A stretch of DNA of 41,806 nt from Myxococcales bacterium (GCA_023248875.1 JAHFDT010000007.1:544-42349), one strand, 5' to 3'. Numbered from the stretch's first letter, positions 23,586 through 30,681 are shown. Numbers and translations are program-made. Notes: a model not told the origin generated them from the letters alone.

Positions 23586-23745
23586 ACCGCTTTCACGTTG
23601 AAATGAGCGTGCGAGGCGGTCGGGACCGAGGCGAGGCAAGGAGCGACGACGACGCGCTACTAGCAGTAACGCGAGGAGGAGCGATGAAGCATTCGCCGAA
23701 GGGCTCGGCCGTCGCAGCCGATCATTTCAACGTGAAAGCGGTCTA
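23583..23745. repeat. Palindromic intergenic element, family 2 (163 bp)
   Basis: It has perfect 24-bp terminal inverted repeats, 23583-23606 (starting TAGACCGCTTTCACG) and 23722-23745 (ending CGTGAAAGCGGTCTA). The centre is a hairpin CGCGCTACT-AGC-AGTAACGCG (23653-23673, 8 of 9 pairs), with GGAGCGA repeated directly on both sides. The interior has no gene. The left end overlaps the TAG stop of the receiver gene, and the element occupies nearly the whole gap to the convergent recO gene. Both ends read TA...TA, consistent with insertion at a TA dinucleotide, as IS630-derived MITEs do. Confidence 0.88.
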
Positions 23746-23766
23746 GTCTCGTAGAACCCGAAGGCG

Positions 23767-24498
23767 TCAAGATCGCGCATCATACCGGTTTATTTTGGCG
23801 ATGAAGTCGAGGCTGGCGAGGGGCCGGCGGAGGTGTTGCGAAAGCAGGGCTTGCACGAGGTCGCGCACTTCGCCAGCGACCTCCCCGAGAGGGGGCGCGG
23901 CGGCGAGCGGAAGGCGCGCCAGGGCCAGTAGCGCGGTTCGTGCGGAGGGGGTGAGCGTGGGGGCGTCGCTGCACTTGGTGCACAGCCCTCCGCCACGCTG
24001 CGCATCGAAGCGATCCACCTGCGGCCGGTTGCAGGCGAGGCAACGATCCAGCACTGCGCCGAAGCCGAGTAGGTCGAGCAGCTGCAGCTCGAAGGCGCGC
24101 AGCCGCTCGGCGCGCGGATCCCCCGCATCGAGTAGGCCGAGGAGCTCCGCCAGCAGTTCGAACAGGCGTTCATCGGTCGCGGCCTCACTGGCCAGCTCGC
24201 GCACCAGCTCGCAGGCGTAGGCGCCGTGCGCCACCTTGGCGACTTCGAGTCCGAGGTGGGGAAAGCCCCGCTTGGCATCGAAGCTCTCGAGCCCCCAGAG
24301 CTCACCGCGCCGCTCGAGGAGAACCCCCTGGCCCGTGCCAAACAGCCCCAGTGCGCCGCCAAACCGCTTGCGGCTGCGTCGCGCCCCGCGTGCCAAGGCC
24401 GACACCTTGCCGAGCTGGCGCGTCATCAATGTCACTACCCGATCGGCGTCGCCATAGTCGACCACCCGCAGGACGATTGCATCGACAATCCGGCGCAT
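23767..24498 (-). CDS. recO: DNA repair protein RecO
   Basis: A 243-residue recombination mediator that loads RecA with RecR on SSB-coated single-stranded DNA. The N-terminal OB-fold is recognised from VDAIVLRVVDYGDADRVVTLMTRQLGKVSALARGARRS, followed by RFGGALGLF. The helical C-terminal domain carries a zinc-finger: Cys153 and Cys156 (CLACNR), and Cys173 and Cys176 (CTKC). Length is normal. The start ATG 24498 begins MRRIVDAIVLR, as expected. It is divergent from the gene at 24536 with only 37 bases between them. Confidence 0.93.
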   Translation of the reverse strand: MRRIVDAIVLRVVDYGDADRVVTLMTRQLGKVSALARGARRSRKRFGGALGLFGTGQGVLLERRGELWGLESFDAKRGFPHLGLEVAKVAHGAYACELVRELASEAATDERLFELLAELLGLLDAGDPRAERLRAFELQLLDLLGFGAVLDRCLACNRPQVDRFDAQRGGGLCTKCSDAPTLTPSARTALLALARLPLAAAPPLGEVAGEVRDLVQALLSQHLRRPLASLDFIAKINRYDARS

Positions 24499-24535
24499 TT
24501 CGCGTGTTATAGTAGCGCATCCTCAGGAGACCACG

Positions 24536-25093
24536 ATGGCCGAAAAGCACACGACCCTCGAAGAGTTGGCCCGAGCGGAAGCCACCGCGCTCAAGCAGCG
24601 CGAGCAGGCCAAACTCGACTACATCGCGGGCCAGGAGCGGCTGTGCGCCGAGATGCCGGAACGGTTTTTTGCCCTGGCCAAGCAGATCCGCGAAGGCACC
24701 CGGCGCTTCAACGGTGCGGCCGACATCCAGCGTCCCGTGCAATACCAAGAGTCGCCCGCCGTCACGATACGCCTGCTCGAACCGGGCGCTGAGCTGCACG
24801 TCTCGATTGCGCGTACGCCGAACGAGTGTACGCTCGCGCTGCGAACGATGACCCGGACCGGTGGTTCGGATTCGTTTCTCATCGAGGGCTTCGGAACACT
24901 GGGAGTGCCACCGACCCATGAACGCTTCTCGCTGCGTGTCGATGGGATCGTGCGCGGACGGGAGATCGCCTACCGCACCACCATCGATGGTCAGAAGGTC
25001 GATTCGGAGATCGATGAGCTGGGGGATCGGCTGGTGATGATGATCGTCACAGGGCAGCTCGCGCGGCTGTGGAACACTCCCCCCTGGGCCTAA
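24536..25093 (+). CDS. Conserved-looking cytosolic protein of unknown function
   Basis: A 185-residue protein, charged and without signal peptide or membrane segment. Its N-terminal third is a long amphipathic helix (LEELARAEATALKQREQAKLDYIAGQ), followed by an alpha/beta part (YQESPAVTIRLLEPGAELHVSIARTP..TLALRTMTR). A good Shine-Dalgarno (AGGAG) lies nine bases before the ATG, and a weak -10 box TATAGT is at 24508-24513. The stop TAA at 25091-25093 is the left flank of a palindromic element. I recognise no family. The coding quality (high-GC third positions, clean start) argues that it is a real gene. Confidence 0.6.
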   Translation: MAEKHTTLEELARAEATALKQREQAKLDYIAGQERLCAEMPERFFALAKQIREGTRRFNGAADIQRPVQYQESPAVTIRLLEPGAELHVSIARTPNECTLALRTMTRTGGSDSFLIEGFGTLGVPPTHERFSLRVDGIVRGREIAYRTTIDGQKVDSEIDELGDRLVMMIVTGQLARLWNTPPWA

Positions 25094-25271
25094 GGGCCCG
25101 TGAATGAATAAGTCAATCGCCCTCACGGCCGATCCATCCCGGCTGGCGTCGTTGCCTGCTCCGGTCCTCAGGTCACATCCGTCGAGGATGCTCCCTTCCG
25201 GTCCTCACCGTCGCCTCGCCATCCGGGTGCCTCGACCACGATCATCGATCGACTTATTCATTCGCGGGCCC
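25094..25271. repeat. Palindromic intergenic element, family 3 (178 bp)
   Basis: Terminal inverted repeats of 26 bp (25094-25119 and 25246-25271, starting GGGCCCGTGAATGAA) match with two differences. The element is flanked by the direct repeat TAA (25091-25093 and 25272-25274), which at the left is the stop codon of the preceding gene. The central hairpin CATCC-GTCGA-GGATG (25176-25190) is bracketed by the direct repeat CCGGTCCTCA (25161-25170 and 25198-25207). The hairpin and its frame GTCACAT...ATGCTCC match family 1, with a compensatory change in the stem (C-G instead of A-T). No coding sequence is inside. Confidence 0.85.
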
Positions 25272-25354
25272 TAAATCCCGCTTTTGGCGCCTATTGGGAA
25301 GCGATTGGCGGATTTACAGAAGCCAGGGGCGGTCGTTCGTTGTAGAAAGCGCGG

Positions 25355-25891
25355 GTGTTCCACCATCGGCTCATAGCCATCCTTCTGGGGATCAGTGCCA
25401 CCGGCTGTAGCTCCGGCACTAGTTCCAGCGATATGGCAGGCCTGACAGCGACTGATCTGAGTGGGTCCTCGTCGAGTGATTCGGAAAGTCCACTCGATAT
25501 GACCATAGTCGATGGTGCCGGTCCGGCGAACGATCTGGCAGGACTCGCGAGCGTCACATTTTCCGGAAGCGGCTTTGGCGCACACAACGGAAAAGTCTTA
25601 CACGTGAAAATTGAAGACCCCACGACGAAGCCCGCGACGATCGTCCAGACCGGCACCGCTACCATCCAGCAGGGCTCCTTCTCCTTCCAATGGAACGGAC
25701 TTTTCAAGCAGCTCGTCTATTACGGCTTCTACTACTACATCGACGACAACGGGAATGACAGCTGTGAGGCACCCCCGACCGACGGCGTTTGGATGCTGAG
25801 CGTTCTGCCGATGTCCACCAATACACAGGCCATGGTCACCCCGTCGGGCGGCGGTGCGCTCGCGGGAGATTTTTGTTCCAAATTTCAATGA
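25355..25891 (+). CDS. Lipoprotein with Asp/Ser-rich linker, unknown
   Basis: A 178-residue protein starting at GTG 25355. The N-terminus MFHHRLIAILLGISATGC is a lipoprotein signal with the lipid-acceptor Cys18, although Ala at position -3 is not ideal. It is followed by a low-complexity linker (SSGTSSSDMAGLTATDLSG.., residues 19-58) of the kind found on surface lipoproteins of Myxococcota. The folded part (60-178) is beta-rich (VTFSGSGFGAHNGKVLHVKIED..SFSFQWNG) and has two Cys near the end. I do not recognise a domain. Possibly an Ig-like surface or spore-coat protein, but that is a guess. It precedes a second lipoprotein gene by 11 bases, so they may be co-transcribed. Confidence 0.6.
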   Translation: MFHHRLIAILLGISATGCSSGTSSSDMAGLTATDLSGSSSSDSESPLDMTIVDGAGPANDLAGLASVTFSGSGFGAHNGKVLHVKIEDPTTKPATIVQTGTATIQQGSFSFQWNGLFKQLVYYGFYYYIDDNGNDSCEAPPTDGVWMLSVLPMSTNTQAMVTPSGGGALAGDFCSKFQ

Positions 25892-25902
25892 TGAGGTAGC
25901 CC

Positions 25903-26898
25903 ATGCGGATGTATGTCGTGCTGTTTGCGCTCAGTGCCTGCTCTGCAACTGGGCTCCCGAACGGCGATGAACTTGTCGGCGAGGACGGCGGCGTTGCGCC
26001 CGCTATGCTGGATCTCGCCATGCTCCATGCGGTCGTGCACGATATGGCCCCGACCCCCGACTTCGCCAATTTGCAATGGCAGTTCCAGCCGTCGAAACAA
26101 CCCGGCCCCGACTTGCGCGGCATTTGGGGGAGCGCGTGGGACAACGTGTATGCGGTTGGAACGCACACCATGCTGCACTCCAAGGGCGACGGGAAATGGA
26201 GTGCTGAGATGGCCAGTGGGGATGGCGTGTGGGGCAGTTCGGCGACGGATATCTACGCGATCCAGGGCAACGTGATCCGTCACTCGATGGGAAATGGCCA
26301 ATGGACCTCGCAATCCGTGGCTCCGTTCTTCGGCCTCAATGCGATTTGGGGCAGTTCGGCGAGCGATATCTACGTGGCTTGCAACGGCCCGGCGCTGATT
26401 CACTCGAATGGCAACGGGAAGTGGACCTCGGTTGCGCTGCCACCGCTCGACCAGAGTGTGACTCAGTTCTTGGCATTGTGGGGCAGCACGGCCACAGATG
26501 TCTATGTCGCCGGAGCCGGGATCGTTCATCTCATCGGCAGCCAATGGAGCATCGAACAGAGCCCGACGATGGCCTTTCTTCGCGGCCTGTGGGGCAGCTC
26601 GGCGAAGGACGTTTATGCGGTGGGCGAAAACGGAACAATCCTCCATTCTGTTGGCAATGGCATCTGGACCGCACAGCAGAGTGGACACAAAGGTGACTTT
26701 TCGAGTGTTTGGGGCAGCGGCCCCAGCGACGTGTACGCAACCACTTCACTCGGACGGGTTTTTCACTCGACGGGCGATGGGAAATGGAAAATGGAGCTGG
26801 ATCTATACGAAGCTAATTACTCTCTCTATGGAATATGGGGCAGCGGTCCAGGGGACATCTATGTCGTCGGTGGGGCGGTCTACCATCGCGCGCCTTGA
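25903..26898 (+). CDS. Seven-bladed beta-propeller-like lipoprotein
   Basis: A 331-residue protein with a lipoprotein signal (MRMYVVLFALSAC, lipobox LSAC, Cys13). From residue 75 the motif WGSxxxDVYAV is repeated seven times (WGSAWDNVYAV, WGSSATDIYAI, WGSSASDIYVA, WGSTATDVYVA, WGSSAKDVYAV, WGSGPSDVYAT, WGSGPGDIYVV). Each is followed by an LHS-GNG-W turn, so seven blades of a propeller of the BNR/YVTN-like kind are likely. Such proteins are common surface lipoproteins in Myxococcota, with unknown ligands. It lies 11 bases after the gene at 25355 and is possibly co-transcribed with it. The stop at 26896-26898 is followed two bases later by a family 1 palindromic element. Confidence 0.78.
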   Translation: MRMYVVLFALSACSATGLPNGDELVGEDGGVAPAMLDLAMLHAVVHDMAPTPDFANLQWQFQPSKQPGPDLRGIWGSAWDNVYAVGTHTMLHSKGDGKWSAEMASGDGVWGSSATDIYAIQGNVIRHSMGNGQWTSQSVAPFFGLNAIWGSSASDIYVACNGPALIHSNGNGKWTSVALPPLDQSVTQFLALWGSTATDVYVAGAGIVHLIGSQWSIEQSPTMAFLRGLWGSSAKDVYAVGENGTILHSVGNGIWTAQQSGHKGDFSSVWGSGPSDVYATTSLGRVFHSTGDGKWKMELDLYEANYSLYGIWGSGPGDIYVVGGAVYHRAP

Positions 26899-26900
26899 CT

Positions 26901-27093
26901 TAACGCGGTGCTCGGGCGCGTTGATCGCGGCTTACGTCCTCCCTCGGCCTCGTCACATACGAAAAGTATGCTCCTCGGCCTCGGTCCGCGAGGCTCCCGG
27001 TCCGAGGCCGTCTGCGACCGAGGCCGTGGAGAGGCGCTCGCGCTGAACGCGCCCGAGCGCTGCTTCCTATCAATCCGAATGAGCACCGCTTTA
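26901..27093. repeat. Palindromic intergenic element, family 1, copy 2 (193 bp)
   Basis: The first 88 bases are identical to the copy at 19731. After that, 42 extra bases containing a GAGGCCG/CGGCCTC-type palindrome are present, and then the copies rejoin. Terminal inverted repeats TAACGCGGTGCTC (26901-26913) and GAGCACCGCTTTA (27081-27093) have one mismatch. The inner stem is restored here: GCTCGGGCGCGTT pairs without the mismatch seen in copy 1. The central hairpin CATAC-GAAAA-GTATG is at 26956-26970. The last three bases supply the TAA stop of mgtE. The element lies between convergent genes. Confidence 0.9.
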
Positions 27094-28443
27094 CATCAGC
27101 AGGTGCGCGACGGCGAAGTAGATCAGGATGGCCGCTAAATCGACGGTGGTGGTCACCAGCGGCGCGGTGGCCACGGCGGGATCGATGTTGAGACGCGCGC
27201 AGGCGACGGGCAGTGCGGCGCCCAGGGTGGAAGCCAAACTGGTCGACGCACAGACCGAGCTCACCAGCACGAGCACGAAGCGACCCGGACGATCGCCGGG
27301 GCCATGGAAACGCACTAGACCAAAGGCGCCAATGAGAAGCCCATACACGAGTCCCAGCAGCAGCCCCACACCCAGCTGATTGACGACCGCGCGGGCCAAA
27401 GCGCCCCGTACCAGCTGTCCGGTTTGCAGTCCGCGCACGACGATGGTCGCGGCCTGGGTGCCCACCGATCCGGCGACCGCCATCACCACCGGGATGAAGG
27501 CTGCGATCGGCAGAATGGCAGTCACTTTCGGGAAGGCGGCGATCACCAGCGCCGCGAGACAGCCGCCGAGTGCGGTGGCTAGCAGCCAGGGAAAGCGCAC
27601 CCAGGCCGCCCGCGCCGGCTGGTCGATCGGCGCCAGCTCTTGGCCGGCGCCCTGGAGCTTGAGGATGTCTTCGGTCGCCTCTTCGCGGATGACATCGATG
27701 ACATCGTCAACGGTGACCACGCCCAGCAGGCGATTGGACTCGTCGACCACCGGTACGGCGAGAAATCCGTAGCGCGACACGATGCGCGCCACCTCCTCCT
27801 GATCGACGTCGGGCCGCACACTCACCACGTCGGCGATCATGATCTCCTCGAGCCGTCTGGTGGCCTTGGACTTCACCAGCTGCCGCAGTGAGATGACGCC
27901 GACGAGATGGCCGAATTCATTGACCACATAGAGGTAGAAGGCCATCTCGACCTGATCGGCGCGCTGTAAAGTGCCAATGGCTTCGCTGACCAAGGTATCT
28001 CGCCGCAGCGCGAACACGGAGGGTGACATGATGCCGCCCGCGGTCGACTCGCCGTAGCTGAGCAGGCCCTCTGCCTCTTCGCCCTTTTCGCCCATCCGGT
28101 CGAGCACCGGTTGGGAATGTTCGGGGGGCAGCGCGCCCAGTACATCGGCTCGGTCGTCGACATCCATGCGACCGAGCAGCTGCGCCGCGCGCTCCGGCGG
28201 AAAGGAGCCCAAGAGTTCACTCGCCAGTCCGCGCTCGAGGTGGGCGATCACTTCGGCACGACGTGCATCATCGGCCACCGCGTCGAGTAGGCGCGCTCGG
28301 TCAGGCGGCTCGAGGCGCTCGAACAGCGACGCAATATCGGCCGGATGGGTCCGCGCGAGGATCTTTTCGAGGGCGCGTCCAGCGTCACGGCGCAAGAGCC
28401 GCTCGACGGTGGCCACCAAAACGTTCAGCTTGGCAGATTCCAA
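27091..28443 (-). CDS. mgtE: Magnesium transporter MgtE
   Basis: A 450-residue MgtE channel. Residues 1-130 form the cytosolic N domain (LARTHPADIASLFERLEPPDRARLLDAV). Residues about 138-255 are paired CBS domains (MSPSVFALRRDT.., ADVVSVRPDVDQEEVARIV..PVVDESNRLLGVVTVDDVIDVIREEATEDI). Residues 285-450 form five membrane helices including the ion-path segment PVVMAVAGSVGTQAATIVVRGLQTGQL. It carries Mg2+ across the inner membrane, gated by cytosolic Mg2+ through the CBS/N domains. The start is TTG 28443, abutting the stop of the rodZ-like gene (TAATTG), so translation is probably coupled. The stop TAA comes from the palindromic element downstream. Confidence 0.92.
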   Translation of the reverse strand: MESAKLNVLVATVERLLRRDAGRALEKILARTHPADIASLFERLEPPDRARLLDAVADDARRAEVIAHLERGLASELLGSFPPERAAQLLGRMDVDDRADVLGALPPEHSQPVLDRMGEKGEEAEGLLSYGESTAGGIMSPSVFALRRDTLVSEAIGTLQRADQVEMAFYLYVVNEFGHLVGVISLRQLVKSKATRRLEEIMIADVVSVRPDVDQEEVARIVSRYGFLAVPVVDESNRLLGVVTVDDVIDVIREEATEDILKLQGAGQELAPIDQPARAAWVRFPWLLATALGGCLAALVIAAFPKVTAILPIAAFIPVVMAVAGSVGTQAATIVVRGLQTGQLVRGALARAVVNQLGVGLLLGLVYGLLIGAFGLVRFHGPGDRPGRFVLVLVSSVCASTSLASTLGAALPVACARLNIDPAVATAPLVTTTVDLAAILIYFAVAHLLM

Positions 28444-28887
28444 TTACGACAGAACGGGAGAGGAAGCTTCGGCCTGCGACAATCCGCCAGCCGTTGGACT
28501 CGGCCGCCGAACAAACAGCGATAACGTGAGCGTGGCCGCGATCAGGATCACTAGCACCACCAGCGCGACGCGCCGACGATCCGCAGGGACCGATCCCGTC
28601 GCGAGCGCAGTGCGCTGCGTCTCGCGGGGATGAGCCGGCCCGGTCGGGGCCGAATAGTGGAGATCCAGGAGCCGGGTCGTCTCATGGGCATCCGCCCGCA
28701 CCGCCGACGCATAGGCCCGTGCAAAGCCGCGCACGAACACCTCGGCTGGAAGCTCTGCGAAGCGCCCCGTTTCGAGCCGCTGCAGGAAGTCACTCCGAAT
28801 TTTCGTGCGGAGCGCCACGTCGTCGAGCGAGATGCCCGCCTGCTCACGCTGCCGGCGCAGAAAGATTCCGATGTGCTCATCGTTCAT
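28444..28887 (-). CDS. RodZ-like HTH membrane protein, short form
   Basis: A 147-residue protein. Residues 3-60 are the RodZ-type helix-turn-helix: IGIFLRRQREQAGISLDDVALRTKIRSDFLQRLE.., then PAEVFVRGFARAYA. A Pro/Arg-rich linker follows and one membrane helix (about 107-126, VALVVLVILIAATLTLSLFV). It lacks the periplasmic beta domain of full RodZ (337 residues in E. coli). RodZ links MreB to the rod-shape peptidoglycan complex. I start at ATG 28887, which overlaps the stop of the preceding lipoprotein gene by four bases. The longer frame upstream is antisense-like sequence inside that gene. Order tgl/pilF - rodZ is also the order seen in gamma-proteobacteria (pilF-rodZ-ispG), which supports both identifications. 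Confidence 0.75.
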   Translation of the reverse strand: MNDEHIGIFLRRQREQAGISLDDVALRTKIRSDFLQRLETGRFAELPAEVFVRGFARAYASAVRADAHETTRLLDLHYSAPTGPAHPRETQRTALATGSVPADRRRVALVVLVILIAATLTLSLFVRRPSPTAGGLSQAEASSPVLS

Positions 28888-29738
28888 AGCGCGGGCCTGC
28901 ACTCTTTCGCCAGACAGCTCCTCGGGCCGAGCTCCACGCACCGTTTGAAAGCCTCGGTGGCGCGCGCGCGATCGGCCCGATGCAGCGCCACCAGCCCCGC
29001 CAATTGATGCGCTTCCTGGAGCAGGCAGCGTGGATCCGACGTCACCTTCTCCAGATCTTCCGCGGCCTCGTCGAAGCGTTTCTGCTGATAGCGGACCTTC
29101 GCTAGCCGAAAGCGGCCCACGCAAAAAGCGGGATTCGCCTGGAGGGAGCTGCGCAGCTCCTGCGTCGCGCGCAACAGATCCCCCTTCTGAAACAAAGCCC
29201 AACCTAAGTTGCCGAGGGCTGCCCACGGCTGCCGGTAGATCGCATTGCCGAGGGCCCGATGACTCGCCTCGATCGCCCGATCCCACTCGCGAAAGTGGAG
29301 CGCCACCACCGCCAGACTGTTCCAACCCTCCGAGAAGTCGGGACGGCTCGCCACCGCTTTGCGAAAGCGCTCCTCCGCCTCCCGAAACAGCCGGTCCACC
29401 TCCTGTCGCTCGAGCTTCGCCTCGTCTGCGGGCAGGCAGCTCTGCTGCTCGATGAGCGCCTCGTCGTCCGCCGCTTGACGCAGCGAAAGGAGCCCGATCA
29501 AGTGCTGAGCCTCGGCGTTGTTCGGATTCGTCGCCACCGCTTCGAGCAGCTCCTCGAGGGCGGGACGGTTCATCCCCTTGGAAAAGCAGTCCGCTCCGAT
29601 CTGGTATTGCTTGTCGGAGAGATCGGGATCCGTGTGCTGCGTTTCGGCGCAGCCGGTTGCGAGCCCTGCCAGTAGCACGATCCATGTCGCCCGTTGTCCC
29701 AAGAGTTGCAGTAGGTTAAGTGCCCGCCACGCTAACAA
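28884..29738 (-). CDS. Tgl/PilF-like TPR outer-membrane lipoprotein
   Basis: A 284-residue protein with an N-terminal segment ending LLAGLATGC (lipid-acceptor Cys30) and then at least four tetratricopeptide repeats: QYQIGADCFSKGMNRPALEELLEAV, AEAQHLIGLLSLR, SEGWNSLAVVALHFREWDRAIEAS, ALGNLGWALFQKGDLLRATQEL. This composition is that of PilF/PilW/Tgl pilotins, which help the PilQ secretin assemble for type IV pili. The start is doubtful: TTG 29738 gives the longest frame, an internal TTG (about residue 13) gives a shorter signal, and no ATG is available. The C-terminal Cys-rich tail (RSCLAKEC) resembles Myxococcus Tgl. It overlaps the rodZ-like gene by four bases. No other pilus gene is in the window. 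Confidence 0.7.
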   Translation of the reverse strand: MLAWRALNLLQLLGQRATWIVLLAGLATGCAETQHTDPDLSDKQYQIGADCFSKGMNRPALEELLEAVATNPNNAEAQHLIGLLSLRQAADDEALIEQQSCLPADEAKLERQEVDRLFREAEERFRKAVASRPDFSEGWNSLAVVALHFREWDRAIEASHRALGNAIYRQPWAALGNLGWALFQKGDLLRATQELRSSLQANPAFCVGRFRLAKVRYQQKRFDEAAEDLEKVTSDPRCLLQEAHQLAGLVALHRADRARATEAFKRCVELGPRSCLAKECRPAL

Positions 29739-29793
29739 GCGGGCGGTTGCACTGTCAATCGATTTTCTCGTCGAAGAAGGGCGTGACGAACGT

Positions 29794-29821
29794 TTGCATG
29801 ACCAGGGTCACCGGCTATAAT
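29794..29821 (+). promoter_or_regulatory. Promoter of the amidotransferase-like gene
   Basis: TTGCAT (29794-29799) and a perfect TATAAT (29816-29821) are 16 bases apart. The expected start point is near 29828, two bases before the GTG at 29830, so the mRNA would be nearly leaderless. The AGGAG at 29822-29826 overlaps the region just after the -10 box and could not serve as a leader Shine-Dalgarno on that transcript. Confidence 0.5.
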
Positions 29822-29829
29822 AGGAGCTC

Positions 29830-30681
29830 GTGAGTCGACTTTTCGCCTATATTGGCAACGACCCGGATCGGCTCCGATGTGCGCTGCACCCGGGGCGCGC
29901 ACTCATGGGCGTGGAAGGACCCGGCACGGACGGTTGGGGCATTGGCTTTTACCAGGGGGGCGAGGTGCTGCTGCGGCGGCGTCCGAAACCGCCTGAAGGG
30001 GCGGTCGACTTTTATCAGCTGGTCAGCGAACTCGCCACCGACGTACTGATTGGCGAAGTTTTCTCCGCCAGCGCGGGCACCGAAAGCAAGAGCGAGAATA
30101 CCCCGCCCTATCGCTTCCGCTCTTGGCTGTTTGCCGACTGCGGAGCCATCCCGGGGTTTGGCGCGGTGCGCGAATCGCTCCTCGCTACCATTCCGGATGT
30201 GTTGCGCCGCAACATCCGCGGCCAGACCGATACCGAGCAGCTGTTCCACCTCTTTCTTGCGCACCTATGGTCGCTCAGCCGTTCGGCAGGCAAGATCGAT
30301 GATGCGCTGATTTCAACGCACGATGCCGGGCGGGCGCTGGCCAAGACCATCGAGCAGGTGGGCACTGCCACCGCCTCGCACGGCCCGTCAGCCTTGGCCA
30401 TGGCGGCTGCCAATGGGCGCATTCTGGTGGCGGCCAGCGTCGGCAAGCCGATCCATTTCTACCGCCTGATCGGGATGCGGGACTGCCCGGTTTGTCGCGA
30501 GCCGACACCGCAGGAGCGCGAGCTTTCCGGTCCGCACCGCACCAGCCATCACGACCACCTGCGCAGCGTAGTGCTCGCAGCCAACGGTTATGGCGCCGTT
30601 GCTGCGCCTTGGGAAGAGCTGCCCGATCGCCATCTGCTGATGGTCAGCCGCGAACTCGAACTATCGATCCAGCCGTTGTAG
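29830..30681 (+). CDS. Class II glutamine amidotransferase-like protein with Ser2
   Basis: A 283-residue Ntn-hydrolase-type protein. Family members start MCRL(L/F)xY with catalytic Cys2. Here the start is GTG-AGT, giving MSRLFAYIG, so Ser replaces the nucleophile Cys. Other hallmarks remain: DGWGIGFYQGGEVLLRRRP (34-52), the ENTPPYRF loop with RSWLFADCG (the GATase oxyanion region has a similar 'H/N-x-G' pattern), and TDTEQLFHLFLAHL. The protein is cytosolic and is likely either a Ser-type Ntn hydrolase or an inactive homologue of the YafJ/EgtC group. Promoter and start are well placed (TATAAT at 29816). It ends six bases before the convergent FadL-type gene. Family membership is firm, but catalytic activity is uncertain. 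Confidence 0.75.
   Translation: MSRLFAYIGNDPDRLRCALHPGRALMGVEGPGTDGWGIGFYQGGEVLLRRRPKPPEGAVDFYQLVSELATDVLIGEVFSASAGTESKSENTPPYRFRSWLFADCGAIPGFGAVRESLLATIPDVLRRNIRGQTDTEQLFHLFLAHLWSLSRSAGKIDDALISTHDAGRALAKTIEQVGTATASHGPSALAMAAANGRILVAASVGKPIHFYRLIGMRDCPVCREPTPQERELSGPHRTSHHDHLRSVVLAANGYGAVAAPWEELPDRHLLMVSRELELSIQPL

Noticed and set aside
25880-26690. Long minus-strand frame opposite the propeller gene (267 residues)
   Set aside because: It mirrors the repeat codons of the plus gene and has no start signal or domain.
26127-26880. Tandem DNA repeat or CRISPR-like array in the propeller gene
   Set aside because: The periodicity (TGGGGCAG...) reflects the seven protein blades. The spacing and sequence vary at the DNA level and there are no spacers.
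23583-27093. Classifying the palindromic elements as insertion sequences
   Set aside because: None encodes a transposase; all are under 200 bases. They are recorded as repeats, with a MITE-like origin as inference.
28888-29685. N-terminal extension of the rodZ-like reading frame
   Set aside because: The extra 266 residues are a shifted-frame reading of the tgl/pilF-like gene. The HTH start at 28887 overlaps that gene's stop by four bases, as expected for coupled genes.
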